Assembly: GCF_022682495.2 (NCBI RefSeq)
Contig: NC_071392.1
Location: 74,856,097 to 74,920,096, forward strand
Source of the DNA: Desmodus rotundus
Lineage: Eukaryota; Chordata; Mammalia; Chiroptera; Phyllostomidae
DNA: 64,000 nt
Direction of reading: 5' to 3'
In this document: positions 52,208 through 62,949 of the stretch, one piece after another
How positions within the stretch are numbered: the stretch's first letter is position 1
Layout of the letters: the number at the start of each line of letters is the position of its first letter
Position numbers and translations under genes: made by a program
Notes under the pieces: generated by a model
Told to the model about the DNA's origin: nothing
The model's database searches: none
What the model saw: the letters and a program-made list of their open reading frames with translations, nothing else

Positions 52208-55200
52208 CTGTGGTCAAAGAACATTTGTCTGAGACAATTGCACAGCCCTCCCCCTGCCACTCCTGTTCTCCCTGCAGCCAGTAGCTGTATGCCAGTCAGA
52301 GTCCTCACAGCATCCAGGACACCCTTGTCTTAATTAAGGGGCTCTCTGACCTCTCACCTCTTGGCAACCTACCTTCCCCTCCCCCATCAAGCTCCTCATG
52401 CAGTAGTTTCGGCTCTCATTGCTCCCCCCATCCTGCTCCACCCCCAGATCCCTACTTCGTTCATTTCCCTTCCTCACTCTGTGATTCTACAGCAAAAGGT
52501 TTTCCTGAAGAAGTCCCAGAATTTTAGAACTGGAAGGGACGGTGGAAGCCTCTAGTTCAAATCTTTCACCAGAAAGGAAGCTTCAAAAGAAAAAACTTGG
52601 TTTGCTTTGCTCACATGTGAATCCCTGTGCCTGAAATGGTGCCTGGCCCAGAGTTGGCCCTGAGCAGGTGAATAAGTGAATCTTCTTATTTGCCAGATGA
52701 AGGTATTAAGGATCTGCTGAGAGGCAAAATGACTTGTCCAAGGTCACAAATGGCAGAGCTGTCACTAGAATCCATGTCTGAGCCAGAGTCTGAGCCCCCA
52801 TCCACGATTCCGGAGCCTGTCACTAATACTAGTTTGCTCATCTCGTCCTGCAGCGCTAACTCCCAGCTCCCACCTTGGTGCCAGGAGAAGCTCCCCCTGC
52901 ACTTTTCAGCTGCTTCCCCCTTCTCCTTGTCTCTTCAGGAAAAGCCCCTTCACACACATCCACACACGGACACACTCTTGTGCATGCGAACACACACATG
53001 CAGCAGGAGGAGAGGTGCGACGTCCTGTCCCCAACCAGCACCCTGAGGAGAACACCTTTCCTATTCACTGGCCCTCCTGCTTGCCTGGACTCCCACCTCG
53101 GCCTACCCATGGCTGTGGGCTCATTCTGACTCAGTCACAAAGCCATTGGTCTAAGGCTCTTAATATAGATGTCCCTTTGCTTCTAGCCCCATTTTATAGA
53201 AGGTGACATTGAGATGAACTGCCCTGGGTCTCGAGACTACCCTTGAACTCCTAGGAAAGACCAACTGCAGAGATCACAGTGGATTAAAGTGCCCTGAGTG
53301 AGTGATCCCCTCAGGGGTTGCTCTGGGCTTTGCTCACTCAGACTCCCCAGCCTCATCCTGTGCTCCAACATCTTCCCCACTTCCTGAAGGACAGAGAAGT
53401 CAAGTAAGAGAGGGTGAGGAGTAAGATCTCTAATTCTACTCTCCTGGAGCAAGAGGAGTTAGGAGTTAGACCCAAGGATTCTCCCCATGGCCGAGGAGCA
53501 AGGGAGGATACCTCTCCCTACACCACCTAGGAGTCTCAGCAGAACTGTAGCTGCAGGCAAGGATGGAGGTAGAAAGATGGTGGTGAAGGATGGGGACAGC
53601 CTGGTGGGAACAGGGAAGTGCACAGGAGGCAGATGTAGAATGAGGGGGTGGGTTGTCTCCTGACACCCAGACTCTTGTGCGCCAACTGCCTGGCCATGTC
53701 TAACCATGCCTCATTGGGCCATACAGGAAGACCCCAGGAGCACGGCCACCCCAGGCAGTGCCCGCTCATGCTGGGACACGCAGGACGGAGCAGTCCTGAG
53801 AACAAGGAAAAGGAGTGAGGAGGGCAGAAAGGGGCTCTGGAGAGAGAGGAGGGGAAGACAGAAGCAGACAACTGCGGAGGGCGGAGAGGGAGCAGCCCGA
53901 ACTTTAAATATCCACAGCTCATGGCCTGCTGCGAATGGCAGCAGGCGCCCTGGCTCCCCTTCCATCGCATTCAGGTCTGCCATGGGGAGATGCCTACTGC
54001 ACAGGGCGTTTCAGGATAAATGGGCGAAGTATGCAAAGGCGTTTGTGCCTGGAGCATAAGAAGCATGCAAAATATGACTGCCATTGGTGTCATCATTACC
54101 GGCTAATGTCTAGCACCAATCATCAGTTGGTGTTGGTGAGACTGTGACCATATCTGGCCTCACACTAGTTTTTGATTTAACTAACAAAAGACTGTTGTCC
54201 CTTAGCACACTCTAAACTTACTTAGAAAATCGACAATTAGTCAAATGAGTGAACAGCAACACATTCTCACTGTATAAACCCTGTTGGAAGAACACTATTT
54301 AGATGGACTGATCATCCCTGAACACCTAATGAAGACACAGCCATAAGTTAAAGACACAGCTGGGAAGGGACCGCTTGCAGATGGCGGGTATCAGTATGAC
54401 ATTGGCAGGACCAAATACACATACTCCCTCCCTCATCCTCATTCTTTGGTCCCCTCAGATGCCCTTGCCCAACCCATTTCTTCTGCAAAGTGGGTGAATT
54501 TGCCTGGTCTTTCCTTGGCCTTGGTGGGCTCTGCAGAGAGGGAGGAAGACGGTGCCCAGGAGCCCCACAGCCTGAGCCAGACTGCCACCCGGCAGGCCTT
54601 CACCCACTCACTGTGCAGACAAGAGCAGCTCTCGGAGTCTGCTCTACTTCTTACCCAGGGGCCACAGGAAGCCCCATCTCTCACCTCTGTCCCAAAGCAC
54701 TATGGCAGCTAGAGCAAGTTTCAATATTCAGAAGGAGGCAGAAAAAGAATAAAAACCAGAAAGTAGGCAAAGTATAGGCACAGCTCAGGTGTCAGAAGGG
54801 GGAGTTCTAACTAGGTACACTGCTCCCAAGGGGCAGGGCATGCTCGGTGTGTCCAGAACTGGGCCACATGTGGGTGGGGACCGGTGAAGAAGACCCAGCT
54901 TCTGCCTTTAAAAGGCTCCACTTGACCTTAGGCCCTGCCTCCCCTTTCGAGGCTTCCCCAGAAGGAGCCCTCAGTTTCCCCCCAAAGAGCCCAAGAAGAC
55001 AGTGACTTCCTAGGGTCCCTCTCCTGAGCAGGCCTCCCTGACAAGATGGTCACACTCGGGCCCTGTGGCCCCTCTTGACCTCAGGGTCAAGGGAGGAGAT
55101 GGTATGTCAATGTGAGAATTGAGGGGTCGGAGCTAGCTGGGGAGGAGTTAGAGAGAGGGGCTGGCTGGATATACGGAAAAGTCAGGCCTGGTTATCCACC

Positions 55201-58200
55201 AGCTGCCCAGATCAAAGGGCTGGGGGATCACAGGCTCCACTCTGGATGCCGGAAGCGGCAGCCTGTTCAGTGTCCTGGCCCCATCTCTCTCCCCACCCCC
55301 ACCTCCAGGATTATGGAGGATGGATCCTATTGTGAGGATGACATTTGAAATATTTAACAACTGGAAACAGCACAGGTGCCAGCCAGGGTGGTCAGAGAGT
55401 GGAGGGGAGTGCTCAGGGGGCAAAGGGCAATGGGCACGTATCAAATGGTATAAAAGCCTTTCAATGTGTTTACAACCTATACAACTGTTTCTGGGTGGAC
55501 TAGCTGAATACCACCTCTGACCAAGGTGAAGGGGCCTAATGAAAGAGAACAGAAGCCCTGGGGTCAGAGGTTAACTACTCATAGGTTAGAAAGATCCTAG
55601 AGGAGACTCAGAGAGACTCCCTTTGTCCCCTAACTGACACTACTCCCCACACAGGCTGCTGGCTTGAGCAAGGCCCCTTGGCCTGCTCCCCAAGAGGACT
55701 GTGGCTCACTTGGGTTTATCCAAGAGGAACAATCAGGGAGAGGCTGGTTTCCTGCAGCCACCAGTGAGGAGGGGGAAGGAGGGCAGGGCCAGTGAGCTGG
55801 GCTGCCTCTGATACTGTCCAGACTCATTAAACCTGCCTGGCCAGTGCTGTTTGTCACCAGGCTGACAGACTGCAAGCCAGCATCCTTCCCCTGAGGCCAC
55901 AGAGCCTGCCCCCAGGCCCACAGCAGATTCTGCCACTGCCACACACTGGGCTGCAGGGGAGGAGATGGCAGCCTCCTGACCCATGTGCCCGGGAGTGCAG
56001 TGACCATGCAGGAGTGAGCCAGAGGCAGGTGCTGTGTCAGGTCTGGAGCTGCAAGAAGTGGGAGACCAGTGGTTCCTAGCGTGGGGTGGCTGAGAGGATT
56101 CACAAGGCACAGTCAACCTTTTGCAGAGCAAAGCTGGGCCCGGAGGTCCCTCTCCGTGGCTCCCTTGGTCTCACCTACCAGAACCTCTCCCTGAGCAGTG
56201 TGCCTTCTGTCCTGTGACTTAAATGCTATCCCTTCTCATCTTGGGGTTGCGGTGACTGAGAGGCAGGGTCTGGAGGTGTATTTGAGATGCAGGGGAGGAA
56301 GAAACAAGGTTAACAGCTATTATTTAGTGAGCTTCTACTTTGTGCCCAGCCCCATGGCAGGAGCTTACATTATCTGGAAGCTTCACAATAACAAAATAGG
56401 TACTATTATTAAACCCTAGATATATGAGCAAAATTAAGGTGCAGAGACAGTAAATAACCTGCCCCAGGGTCACCAAGCTGGTTAGTAAGTGAATTGGAAT
56501 TTAAAGCCAAGCCTCAAGATTCTGGAGCCCCTGGGCTTTCCTCGGCACCCCCAGCCCGTCTTTGTGCTTTCATGAACAAGGATGGCACCTGTCTGTTTGA
56601 GATCTTCAACGTCTTCCCAATGAGGAGTCCAGCTCTGCCCATATCTGACAGCACGTCATGTCCAATCAGACAGCAAAGGAGAGAGCCCCAAGGCTGGGGT
56701 GGGGGTGGGGGTGGGGCTGGAGCTGAGGCTGTGGAAATCCTGGAGTAGTTTGTGTGTCTGTTTGCCCCTGATACGTTTGTCTACATCCTGCTCTGCGTGT
56801 GGCTGCAGAGCTCCCAGAGGACCATTACTCAACTCTGCGTGGGACTATCCCCAGCAACACTTGTTCTCGTGTGATTAATATGTATCTCCATGGTGATGAT
56901 GAAGGGAATGGTGATTATAATTATGAGGACAATGAAACAAAAGGGTCCCAGAATGCCAATTAGTGGCCAGCATGTAGTAAGTGCTCAATAAGTAACTGTC
57001 AAGTTCAAATGAATGGGACACTTACCTAGTGATGCTGTTGCAACAGAGGCAGAACTTAGGGAAGCAGTTGGGTCTAGTGGGCCTGGGCTTGGGAGCTTTG
57101 TCTCCGGGAAGGATGAGGGCAGGGACAGAGTGGTACCAAATAACCCTGCAAAGGAGCACACGGGGTTTGAGTGCCATCTTACCAGCCAGCCTTGGTCTCT
57201 GGGCTTTTGGTGAAAAGTCTGTCCTTCCCCAGACCTTGCCCTAAGAGAGCCATTGTCCCAGGAATTATAGCCACATGTCCGCCAGGAGTTAAGCTCCAAG
57301 GGCCAAACCAGACTCAGTATGGCAAAGAGGGAATTTCCTCCTGGGAGCAGTGGCCCAGGCCCCAGGGCCTGGAGGAAGCAATGCAGACCTTCCCTTGAGT
57401 GAAGGACAAAAGGAAAAGGCAAGTGCTGGTTAGGCCCCTAGTACAGTGCCTGAAGTGTAGAGATATTCTGTAAGTGTTCATTGCAATGAAATAAACACTC
57501 ACCTGGAGAATCCGAGACTCTGGAGGCAGAGCTTGGGGATGTAGTGGGGCCTGGGGGGCTCGCACCTGAGAAGTTCCGGAGTGGGGACAGAGTAGTGCCA
57601 AAGAACCCTGCAAAAGGAGCCCTGGCTGAAGTTTTCTCTACCTGCCAGGCAGCCCAGCAGGGGCTCTCCTCAGGATAGAGTGGGTACTCACCAAAGGGCC
57701 CCAGGCGCCCAGCGATCTCTGCCAGGCTGGCCCGCAGACTGGGCAGCAGGGGCAACGTTCGATGCCCTAGTGTGGGGGCTGCGCCTGCTCTCAGCGCCAT
57801 GTCAAACTTCAGTTCCAGCTCAGTCTGGTGGGGCCTGGGGGCACTGGATGAAGGTGCTGTAGCTGTCAGAGCAGTATCCCAGGTCACAGTGCCCATCCTG
57901 GGCTGATAGGGAGCAGTAGGCGGGTCGGTGGGCTCAGAGAGGGGAGATGTGGATTCCAGAGGCAGGGAGGAGGCCCAGGGACTAGGGCTGCCTTCAGCAG
58001 AGCCCCACTCTGGGGGGGAGTTCCCGAGGGAGCTCACCAGCAGTTCCCAAAAGGGGTCAGTCCTCAGTCCTCTGACCACCTCTTCCTCCAGGTCCTGGCT
58101 CAGCCCAGGAGAGAGTGGCTGGGTCTCCGTGACAGGGCTCCCCCAGGCAGCAGCAGGTCCCCGAAGGTGAAATTTGAAGTTAAGTCCCAGGTTGAGAGAG

Positions 58201-58343
58201 AGCATCGAGGTCTCACTCTGAGGTGGTGGGGTCAGAGTGGTGAGAGGGGCACCTGGGACGGAGGAGGCAGGCTGGGGGCCTACAGGAGCAGCAAGCAGGA
58301 CCGCAAAGAACAGCCCCAGCCCCAGACAGCCGTGCCCTGCCAT
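50382..58343 (-). CDS. PRRT4: Proline-rich transmembrane protein 4, whole coding span (4 coding exons)
   Basis: PRRT4 is a multi-pass membrane protein of unknown biochemical role, related to PRRT3 (family knowledge). Four coding exons join in phase 1 at every junction to 2703 nt: 900 codons plus stop, close to the human length. An N-terminal signal peptide (MAGHGCLGLGLFFAVLLAA) leads a Pro/Ser/Thr-rich ectodomain to about residue 350. Several Leu/Ala-rich hydrophobic segments follow from about 365 to 670, and then a Ser/Pro-rich cytoplasmic tail ending DELSTGSDTIDL. The start has a good Kozak context (GGGCCATGG) and sits 68 nt inside an exon with a clear acceptor. The frame is intact. It sits in the same orientation as RBM28, 4.3 kb beyond the RBM28 promoter. 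The name rests on recognition of conserved blocks and synteny. Confidence 0.95.
52690..52830 (+). repeat. MIR-like fragment
   Basis: CAAAATGACTTGTCCAAGGT CACAAATGGCAGAGCT matches the MIR core. Confidence 0.6.
56295..56540 (+). repeat. MIR, near full length
   Basis: GAGCTTCTACTTTGTGCCCA, ACAAAATAGGTACTATTATT AAAC, and CACCAAGCTGGTTAGTAAGT are successive MIR blocks. Confidence 0.7.
57026..57145 (-). CDS. PRRT4: PRRT4 third coding exon, residues 253-292
   Basis: 120 nt, phase 1 at both ends. Reads GLFGTTLSLPSSF and PGPLDPTASLSSASVATASL. Acceptor CCTTTGCAG, donor GTAAGT. Skipping it would keep the frame. Confidence 0.92.
57503..57607 (-). CDS. PRRT4: PRRT4 second coding exon, residues 218-252
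   Basis: 105 nt, phase 1 at both ends. Reads GFFGTTLSPLRNFSG and then a Pro/Ser-rich stretch; NFS is a potential N-glycosylation site. Acceptor CTTTTGCAG, donor GTGAGT. It resembles the next exon (see findings). Confidence 0.93.
57692..58343 (-). CDS. PRRT4: PRRT4 first coding exon, residues 1-217
   Basis: Signal peptide, then a Pro/Ser/Thr-rich region with SETSMLSLNLGLNFKFHLRG and ELELKFDMALRAGAAPTLGH, both highly conserved blocks. Donor GTGAGT after CTTTG leaves phase 1. The exon extends upstream as 5' UTR to an acceptor (TCTCTCCAG) ending at 58412, so the exon body is about 57692-58411. Confidence 0.95.
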
Positions 58344-58411
58344 GGCCCTACTTGGTCTCAGGTGGCCTCAGCAGGCAGGGGACTCTTCAGCACCTTTTCA
58401 GCACGAAAGTC

Positions 58412-59589
58412 CTGGAGAGAGGAGAGGCACCTTGAGCCCTGGTTACCTGGGATGGAATGCCTCAGAGAGAGGCTTCTGATAGCAGAGAAGCAGGTAGTGG
58501 GGGCGGGATGCAAAGGGTTCTGCCTGGGAAGAGCTGCCAGCTCCTTCCTCCATTCAGGCCCCAGTACAAATCTCTCCCTGCAGTTTCCCTAAGGCTCCCT
58601 CTCCCTAAGCCCCTGCCTCCCCCTCCTGCTCAACTTGGGGGCTGGGGTATGGCAGCAACCAGCTGCTCTCATCCTTGACTGATAGTAGATGGGATGGACT
58701 TGACTCCCAGATTCAGGTCCCTTCCCTCCCTTCTCTATCATTCCCTTCCACCCTCAAATGTGTATTGAGGCCACTGTGTGCCCAGCACCCTTCTGGTAAT
58801 ACAACTGAGAACAAGCTAACCCTCAGGGATGAGACTCAACCTAACCCCACCCCACCTTGGGCCCCAGCCTTAGATGTTGGCCCTCTCTTCACTCCTACCC
58901 AGGAGCACAGGGCTGAGTGACCAGCAGGGATGGAGAACGCAGTCCCGCTTTCTGGTCTGGCAGAAGCTCTGTCCCTTCAGCCTTTCCCCTCTTTCCTGGG
59001 GCTTGGCCTGCTCCCTTCCCTTTAACCCTAGGAGTATTTGGGGGAGGGGCAGCTTGGCCATCTCTGGCTTCCTGGGAAGATGGCAAGGCAAAAAAGCTGG
59101 GCAAAGGGCTGCTATAGGAGACTCCTACCCCATGGCCAGAGCCCCCTCCCTTCACAAACATCTGGTGGGGGTAGGTGAGGGTGAGCCAGGGACGCACGTG
59201 CACCTGGCCCCTTACATCATACGCACAGCCACACCTAACACCCATGACACACTCACCCACTCACCCTTCACACAGCCCTGTTCACAAGTGCTCGCACACA
59301 CTCAGTCCTGCTGAGGCCCCTACCTCCTGTATATGTTCGGACCAAGCTCTGTGAGCTTCCGAGCCTCCCGTCTGTCTCACTCACCCCCCCCCCACACACA
59401 CACCTCACAGCCACACAGTATTTACAAGTCACACTGAGAGGTACACGCCCCTACACACATTCACACACCCCTTACAGAGACACATTACCCACAACATCTC
59501 CCCCCACCCCACACACACCCCCATGCATACACACCCTGCAGGCGCGCACACACACGCACACACACGCGCGCACACACATCCTGCACGAC
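58412..59589. other. PRRT4 5' intron, no gene seen
   Basis: Between the acceptor of the first coding exon and the CpG island. Nothing coding is recognised. The end nearest the island has (CA)n and CACACAC-rich stretches at about 59390-59580. Confidence 0.5.
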
Positions 59590-60170
59590 TGGCCGACCTG
59601 CTCCTCTCGCCCCCTCCCGGAGGCGGGTCTCCTCTGCCAAGTCCCCAGAGAAGGGGCGGTCGCGGCGGCCCCGGCGCCCAGCTGGGCGATGATCCGCAGG
59701 GTCTCGCCGGTTCTCTCGGTCGCTCCCGACGCCCCTCGGCTCGTCCAGGCAACCGCGGCTTCGCCAACCCCGGGGTCTGGCCGAGCCCGACCCGCGGCCC
59801 TCAGCGCTGTCCCGAGGCGTGCGCTCCGGCCCGGCCCCGCGCCGCGCTTCGTCCCCGCGGCGCCGCCTCCTGGCTGTGAGCCCTGCTCCCCGGCTGAGCA
59901 ACCCGCGCCGGGGATCGGCGGCAACCGCGCTCCGACTGCCCTCCCACCCTCTTCCCCTTGCTCCCGCCCTCCCCTCCCTCCCCGCTCCGCCTCCCACCTC
60001 ACCGCGGTCTGCGGTCCGCGGTCCGCGGTGCGCCCCCGACCCCGGCCAGCAGGCGGGCGCGCACGTCTGTGCCCGTCTCCCCCACGCGCGCTCATTCACC
60101 CAGGGCTGCCGATCAGCCGCGCCGGGCGCGGGCGCCTCGTTCTCAGCCTGGCGCCGGCAGCCACACTCGC
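59590..60170. promoter_or_regulatory. PRRT4: CpG island, probable PRRT4 promoter
   Basis: A CpG-dense, GC-rich block about 1.2-1.8 kb upstream of the PRRT4 start codon exon, with many CGG/GCG runs and GC-box-like elements. It is flanked on both sides by (CA)n tracts. A noncoding first exon of PRRT4 on the minus strand is expected here, but I cannot fix its donor. Confidence 0.55.
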
Positions 60171-60254
60171 GCAGGGCGGCCCATCACACACATCCATCCA
60201 CACGCACGCCTCCCCCGGGAAACACACCCGCGGGCCACAGCACCGCGCGCGCGC

Positions 60255-60294
60255 ACTCGTGTACACAGACTCACAGACTCCCTCTCTCTCTCTG

Positions 60295-60330
<36 letters not shown>
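60255..60330 (+). repeat. (CT)n-(CA)n microsatellite
   Basis: CTCTCTCTCTGTCTCTCTCTCT runs on to about twelve CA units up to 60330, next to the CpG island. Confidence 0.85.
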
Positions 60331-60384
60331 GCAGCTGGCCCCAGAATGGCACCCCAAGCAGGAAGCCACACTGCGTTTATTAAG

Positions 60385-60545
60385 CCGTGAGTAAAAGTGT
60401 AATAGGCACTTCTACACCTTTTTCCTCGGGAGTCCTCACCACAACCCTGTGGGTGTCCCCATTTCACAGAATTAAGGCTCAGAAAAGTAACGAGGTTGCC
60501 CAAGGTTACACAGCTGGAGGAGTCTTGAACCCAGCCCCTCTGCTG
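60385..60545 (+). repeat. MIR
   Basis: CCATTTCACAGAATTAAGGC, CGAGGTTGCCCAAGGTTACA CAGCTGG and CTTGAACCCAG form a good MIR match. Confidence 0.65.
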
Positions 60546-60639
60546 CCCTCTCCACCACCCGGAGGCTTTCAATGGCCGCCCTGCTACAGGGGTGCCCCCG
60601 ACAGGCACAGGTGGACTGGCCGCTGTCGTTCATGTGTGT

Positions 60640-60642
<3 letters not shown>

Positions 60643-60673
<31 letters not shown>
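60643..60673. repeat. Poly(T) tract, 31 bases
   Basis: An uninterrupted run of T, the likely relic of the A-tail of a retroposed copy on the minus strand. Confidence 0.9.
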
Positions 60674-60676
<3 letters not shown>

Positions 60677-61394
60677 AAAACTGATTTCTCAGAAATACTT
60701 AGATTTTCAGAAATGTCTGCCAGAGAGAATGGTGAGCTAAGCTGCTGGTGAGAGGAGGCTTACAACCTGTTTGCAATCACGGGCAGGAGGGGAACCCTGG
60801 AGTCAAACAGAGTGTGCAGCCTCGCGCCCATGAGAGCCAAGGCTGCCACCGGGCCGAAGACGACCAGAGGGCCGGGTGCCCACTGACTACTTCGTGGCCC
60901 TCGTTAGGCTGCCACCTGACTGATTTAAGTCGGACGGCCTCATTTATGTTGTCTTGAGTCTCTAAATCTCTTAAAATGTTCCTCCAAAAAATGCTCCTAT
61001 GGGGACATAAAACACGGGGACTCCCTGCATGACGTAAAGCTGCCCCCCAAATCCAGACATGCTACTGTGTGCCAAACACCACGCTGGGTGCTTTAGGAGT
61101 CCCCTCACTTATTGCTTGTCACAAGCCACAGAAAGAGAAAAATTATTGTCACCACGCTACAGCTTTGGATGTCACCCCGAGCACCCCCCTTTCCATTTAC
61201 CCCTCCCTAGCTGCTCTTCAAGGTGCTTGGGGGAGGCGGTGCTTAAACAGTTAGGGGACAGGTTCTTTCTCAACTATAGAGAGCTAGCCCAGCACTTTGC
61301 CCATAGCGCATGCTCAGTGAATATTAAATAAGCGAATAACAAACGAATGAGTGATTCTGGGGCCCAAATGGGCAAGGGTTGCATTTTAGAAAGG

Positions 61395-61520
61395 TATCCA
61401 ATTTGACTTTGGGTGAAAAATACAGATGATGTATTATAGAGTTGTATACTTGAAGCCTGTATAATTTTATTAACCAATGTTACCCCGATACATTTAATAG
61501 AATTTTTCAATTAAAAAGGG
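61395..61520 (+). mobile_element. L1 3' UTR fragment
   Basis: AATTTGACTTTGGGTGA, GATGATGTATTATAGAGTTG and TTATTAACCAATGTTACCCC match the fragment at 7535. Confidence 0.75.
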
Positions 61521-62329
61521 TGCCCAGAACTCAGTTTCTTTTCACAGAATTCCCCCAACTGATAATAGATAAAATCAGACCACCCACTGAACCCCTCTCC
61601 AGGAATTCCAGTGGCGAAGTCTGAGACTTACTCTGGGAACCTGGACAAGACATTCAGAGGATTTCGCCTCAGCATTCACTATAGGGTCTGGCCCCTCAGG
61701 GGCTGCCTGGAGCCTGCATCCTGGGATCCATTTTCTCTTATATACTGAATAAAATTTATCCCACTAGAGACGTTTTCCTTAAATCCTCCTTATAAAATGG
61801 CTCATTTCCTGCTAGTCATGTACACTTAAAGACTTCTAAATGGAAAGACAGAAATAAACAAACTCCAGTATATTAAAATAGCAATCCTCTATAGCCATAT
61901 AGAGTTATTCCCAAGAATTATATATTTTTTAAAAATATATGGAAAAGGGAAGTTAGGGCTCTGGGTTAAGATCGTGATTGAATGCATACTTCTGATTTCA
62001 CTCCCTCCCAAAACTCCACTAAAATGTTAATAAAGAGGCTCTTAAATCAAGAGATAAACTTACAAGGATGGGGAGAACAGAAAAAGAGACAACAGCCACA
62101 AAATTTTTGAAGCGGGATGGCAAACACCCATGTAATTACAGACTTATCGGTCCTGAAGAAAAAGATGTCAGCTGGCAGTGGGAGAAATTGAGAACCAGCC
62201 TGATGTGCATTGCGAGCTTCTCAGAAGACACAGAAATTGGCAACCCAACGTACCTCGGGAACTGTGTGAAAGGTTGCTACTATAAGAGCCAGGAGGCGGG
62301 GAAGGGGAGGAATGGAAGAGATTAACCAA

Positions 62330-62480
62330 AGAACATATATATGCATGTGTGCAAAGCCCATGGACCCAGACACAACGTGGTGAAGGCCAGAAAGGGGCGG
62401 GGGCTGGGTGGAGGGGGGCAAAAGGTGGGGAGTGGGGGACATCTGTAATAGTGTCACCACCGCCACCACCAACAAAAGGA
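62330..62480 (+). mobile_element. L1 3' end-like fragment
   Basis: Purine-rich AAAGGTGGGGAGTGGGGGAC ATCTGTAATAGTGTC, as in bat L1 tails. Confidence 0.45.
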
Positions 62481-62949
62481 ACCAGGAAGAGAAAGAGTTA
62501 GATTTCTAGATCTCTTCCCCAACTCCAAGCCACTGGGGAACAGCCAGTCCCCTATCCCAGCCAGACACGGGAGGATTTCCCTCTGACGAGGGTAAGATAG
62601 AGGGTATCTGGGTTGGAGAAGCTTCATGTACAGTTAGGAGTGGAGGTACCACACTGCAAATTGTGAAAGCAAGGGGATTACATGATCATGTCAGGTGAAA
62701 TGCTGAGTGCAGAGACCCTGAGCCTTCTCCCACCACCAGGCTCTCGAAGCACTGGGGGCAGGACCTCCGTGAAACTGAAGACTCTCCTCGGGGGTATGCC
62801 ACTCGCCCAAGAGGAAAGACCTGAAGCTGCTGACATAGGCGTTTCTCCCAAGGTGGCAAACCCAACCTTTGAGCTCAGTCTTTGCCTAGCACCCCTGCAA
62901 CCTTAATCATGGCCAACGATGACCAGTCATCCGGGAAATGTTCTAACGC

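Larger units (their letters stand above)
52208..57025 (-). other. PRRT4: PRRT4 intron before the last coding exon
   Basis: 4.8 kb, the largest PRRT4 intron seen here. It holds MIR-like pieces (52690-52830 and 56295-56540) and otherwise unremarkable unique sequence. No extra exon is recognised. Confidence 0.6.

Noticed and set aside
50912..52284. Several plus-strand frames of 130-177 codons opposite the last PRRT4 exon
   Set aside because: Shadow frames produced by very high GC in the real minus-strand coding exon; Arg/Pro/Gly-rich with no conserved pattern.
59472..60394. Overlapping 140-233 codon frames on both strands of the CpG island
   Set aside because: Stop codons are rare by base composition in CpG islands; frames occur on both strands at once and encode low-complexity peptides.
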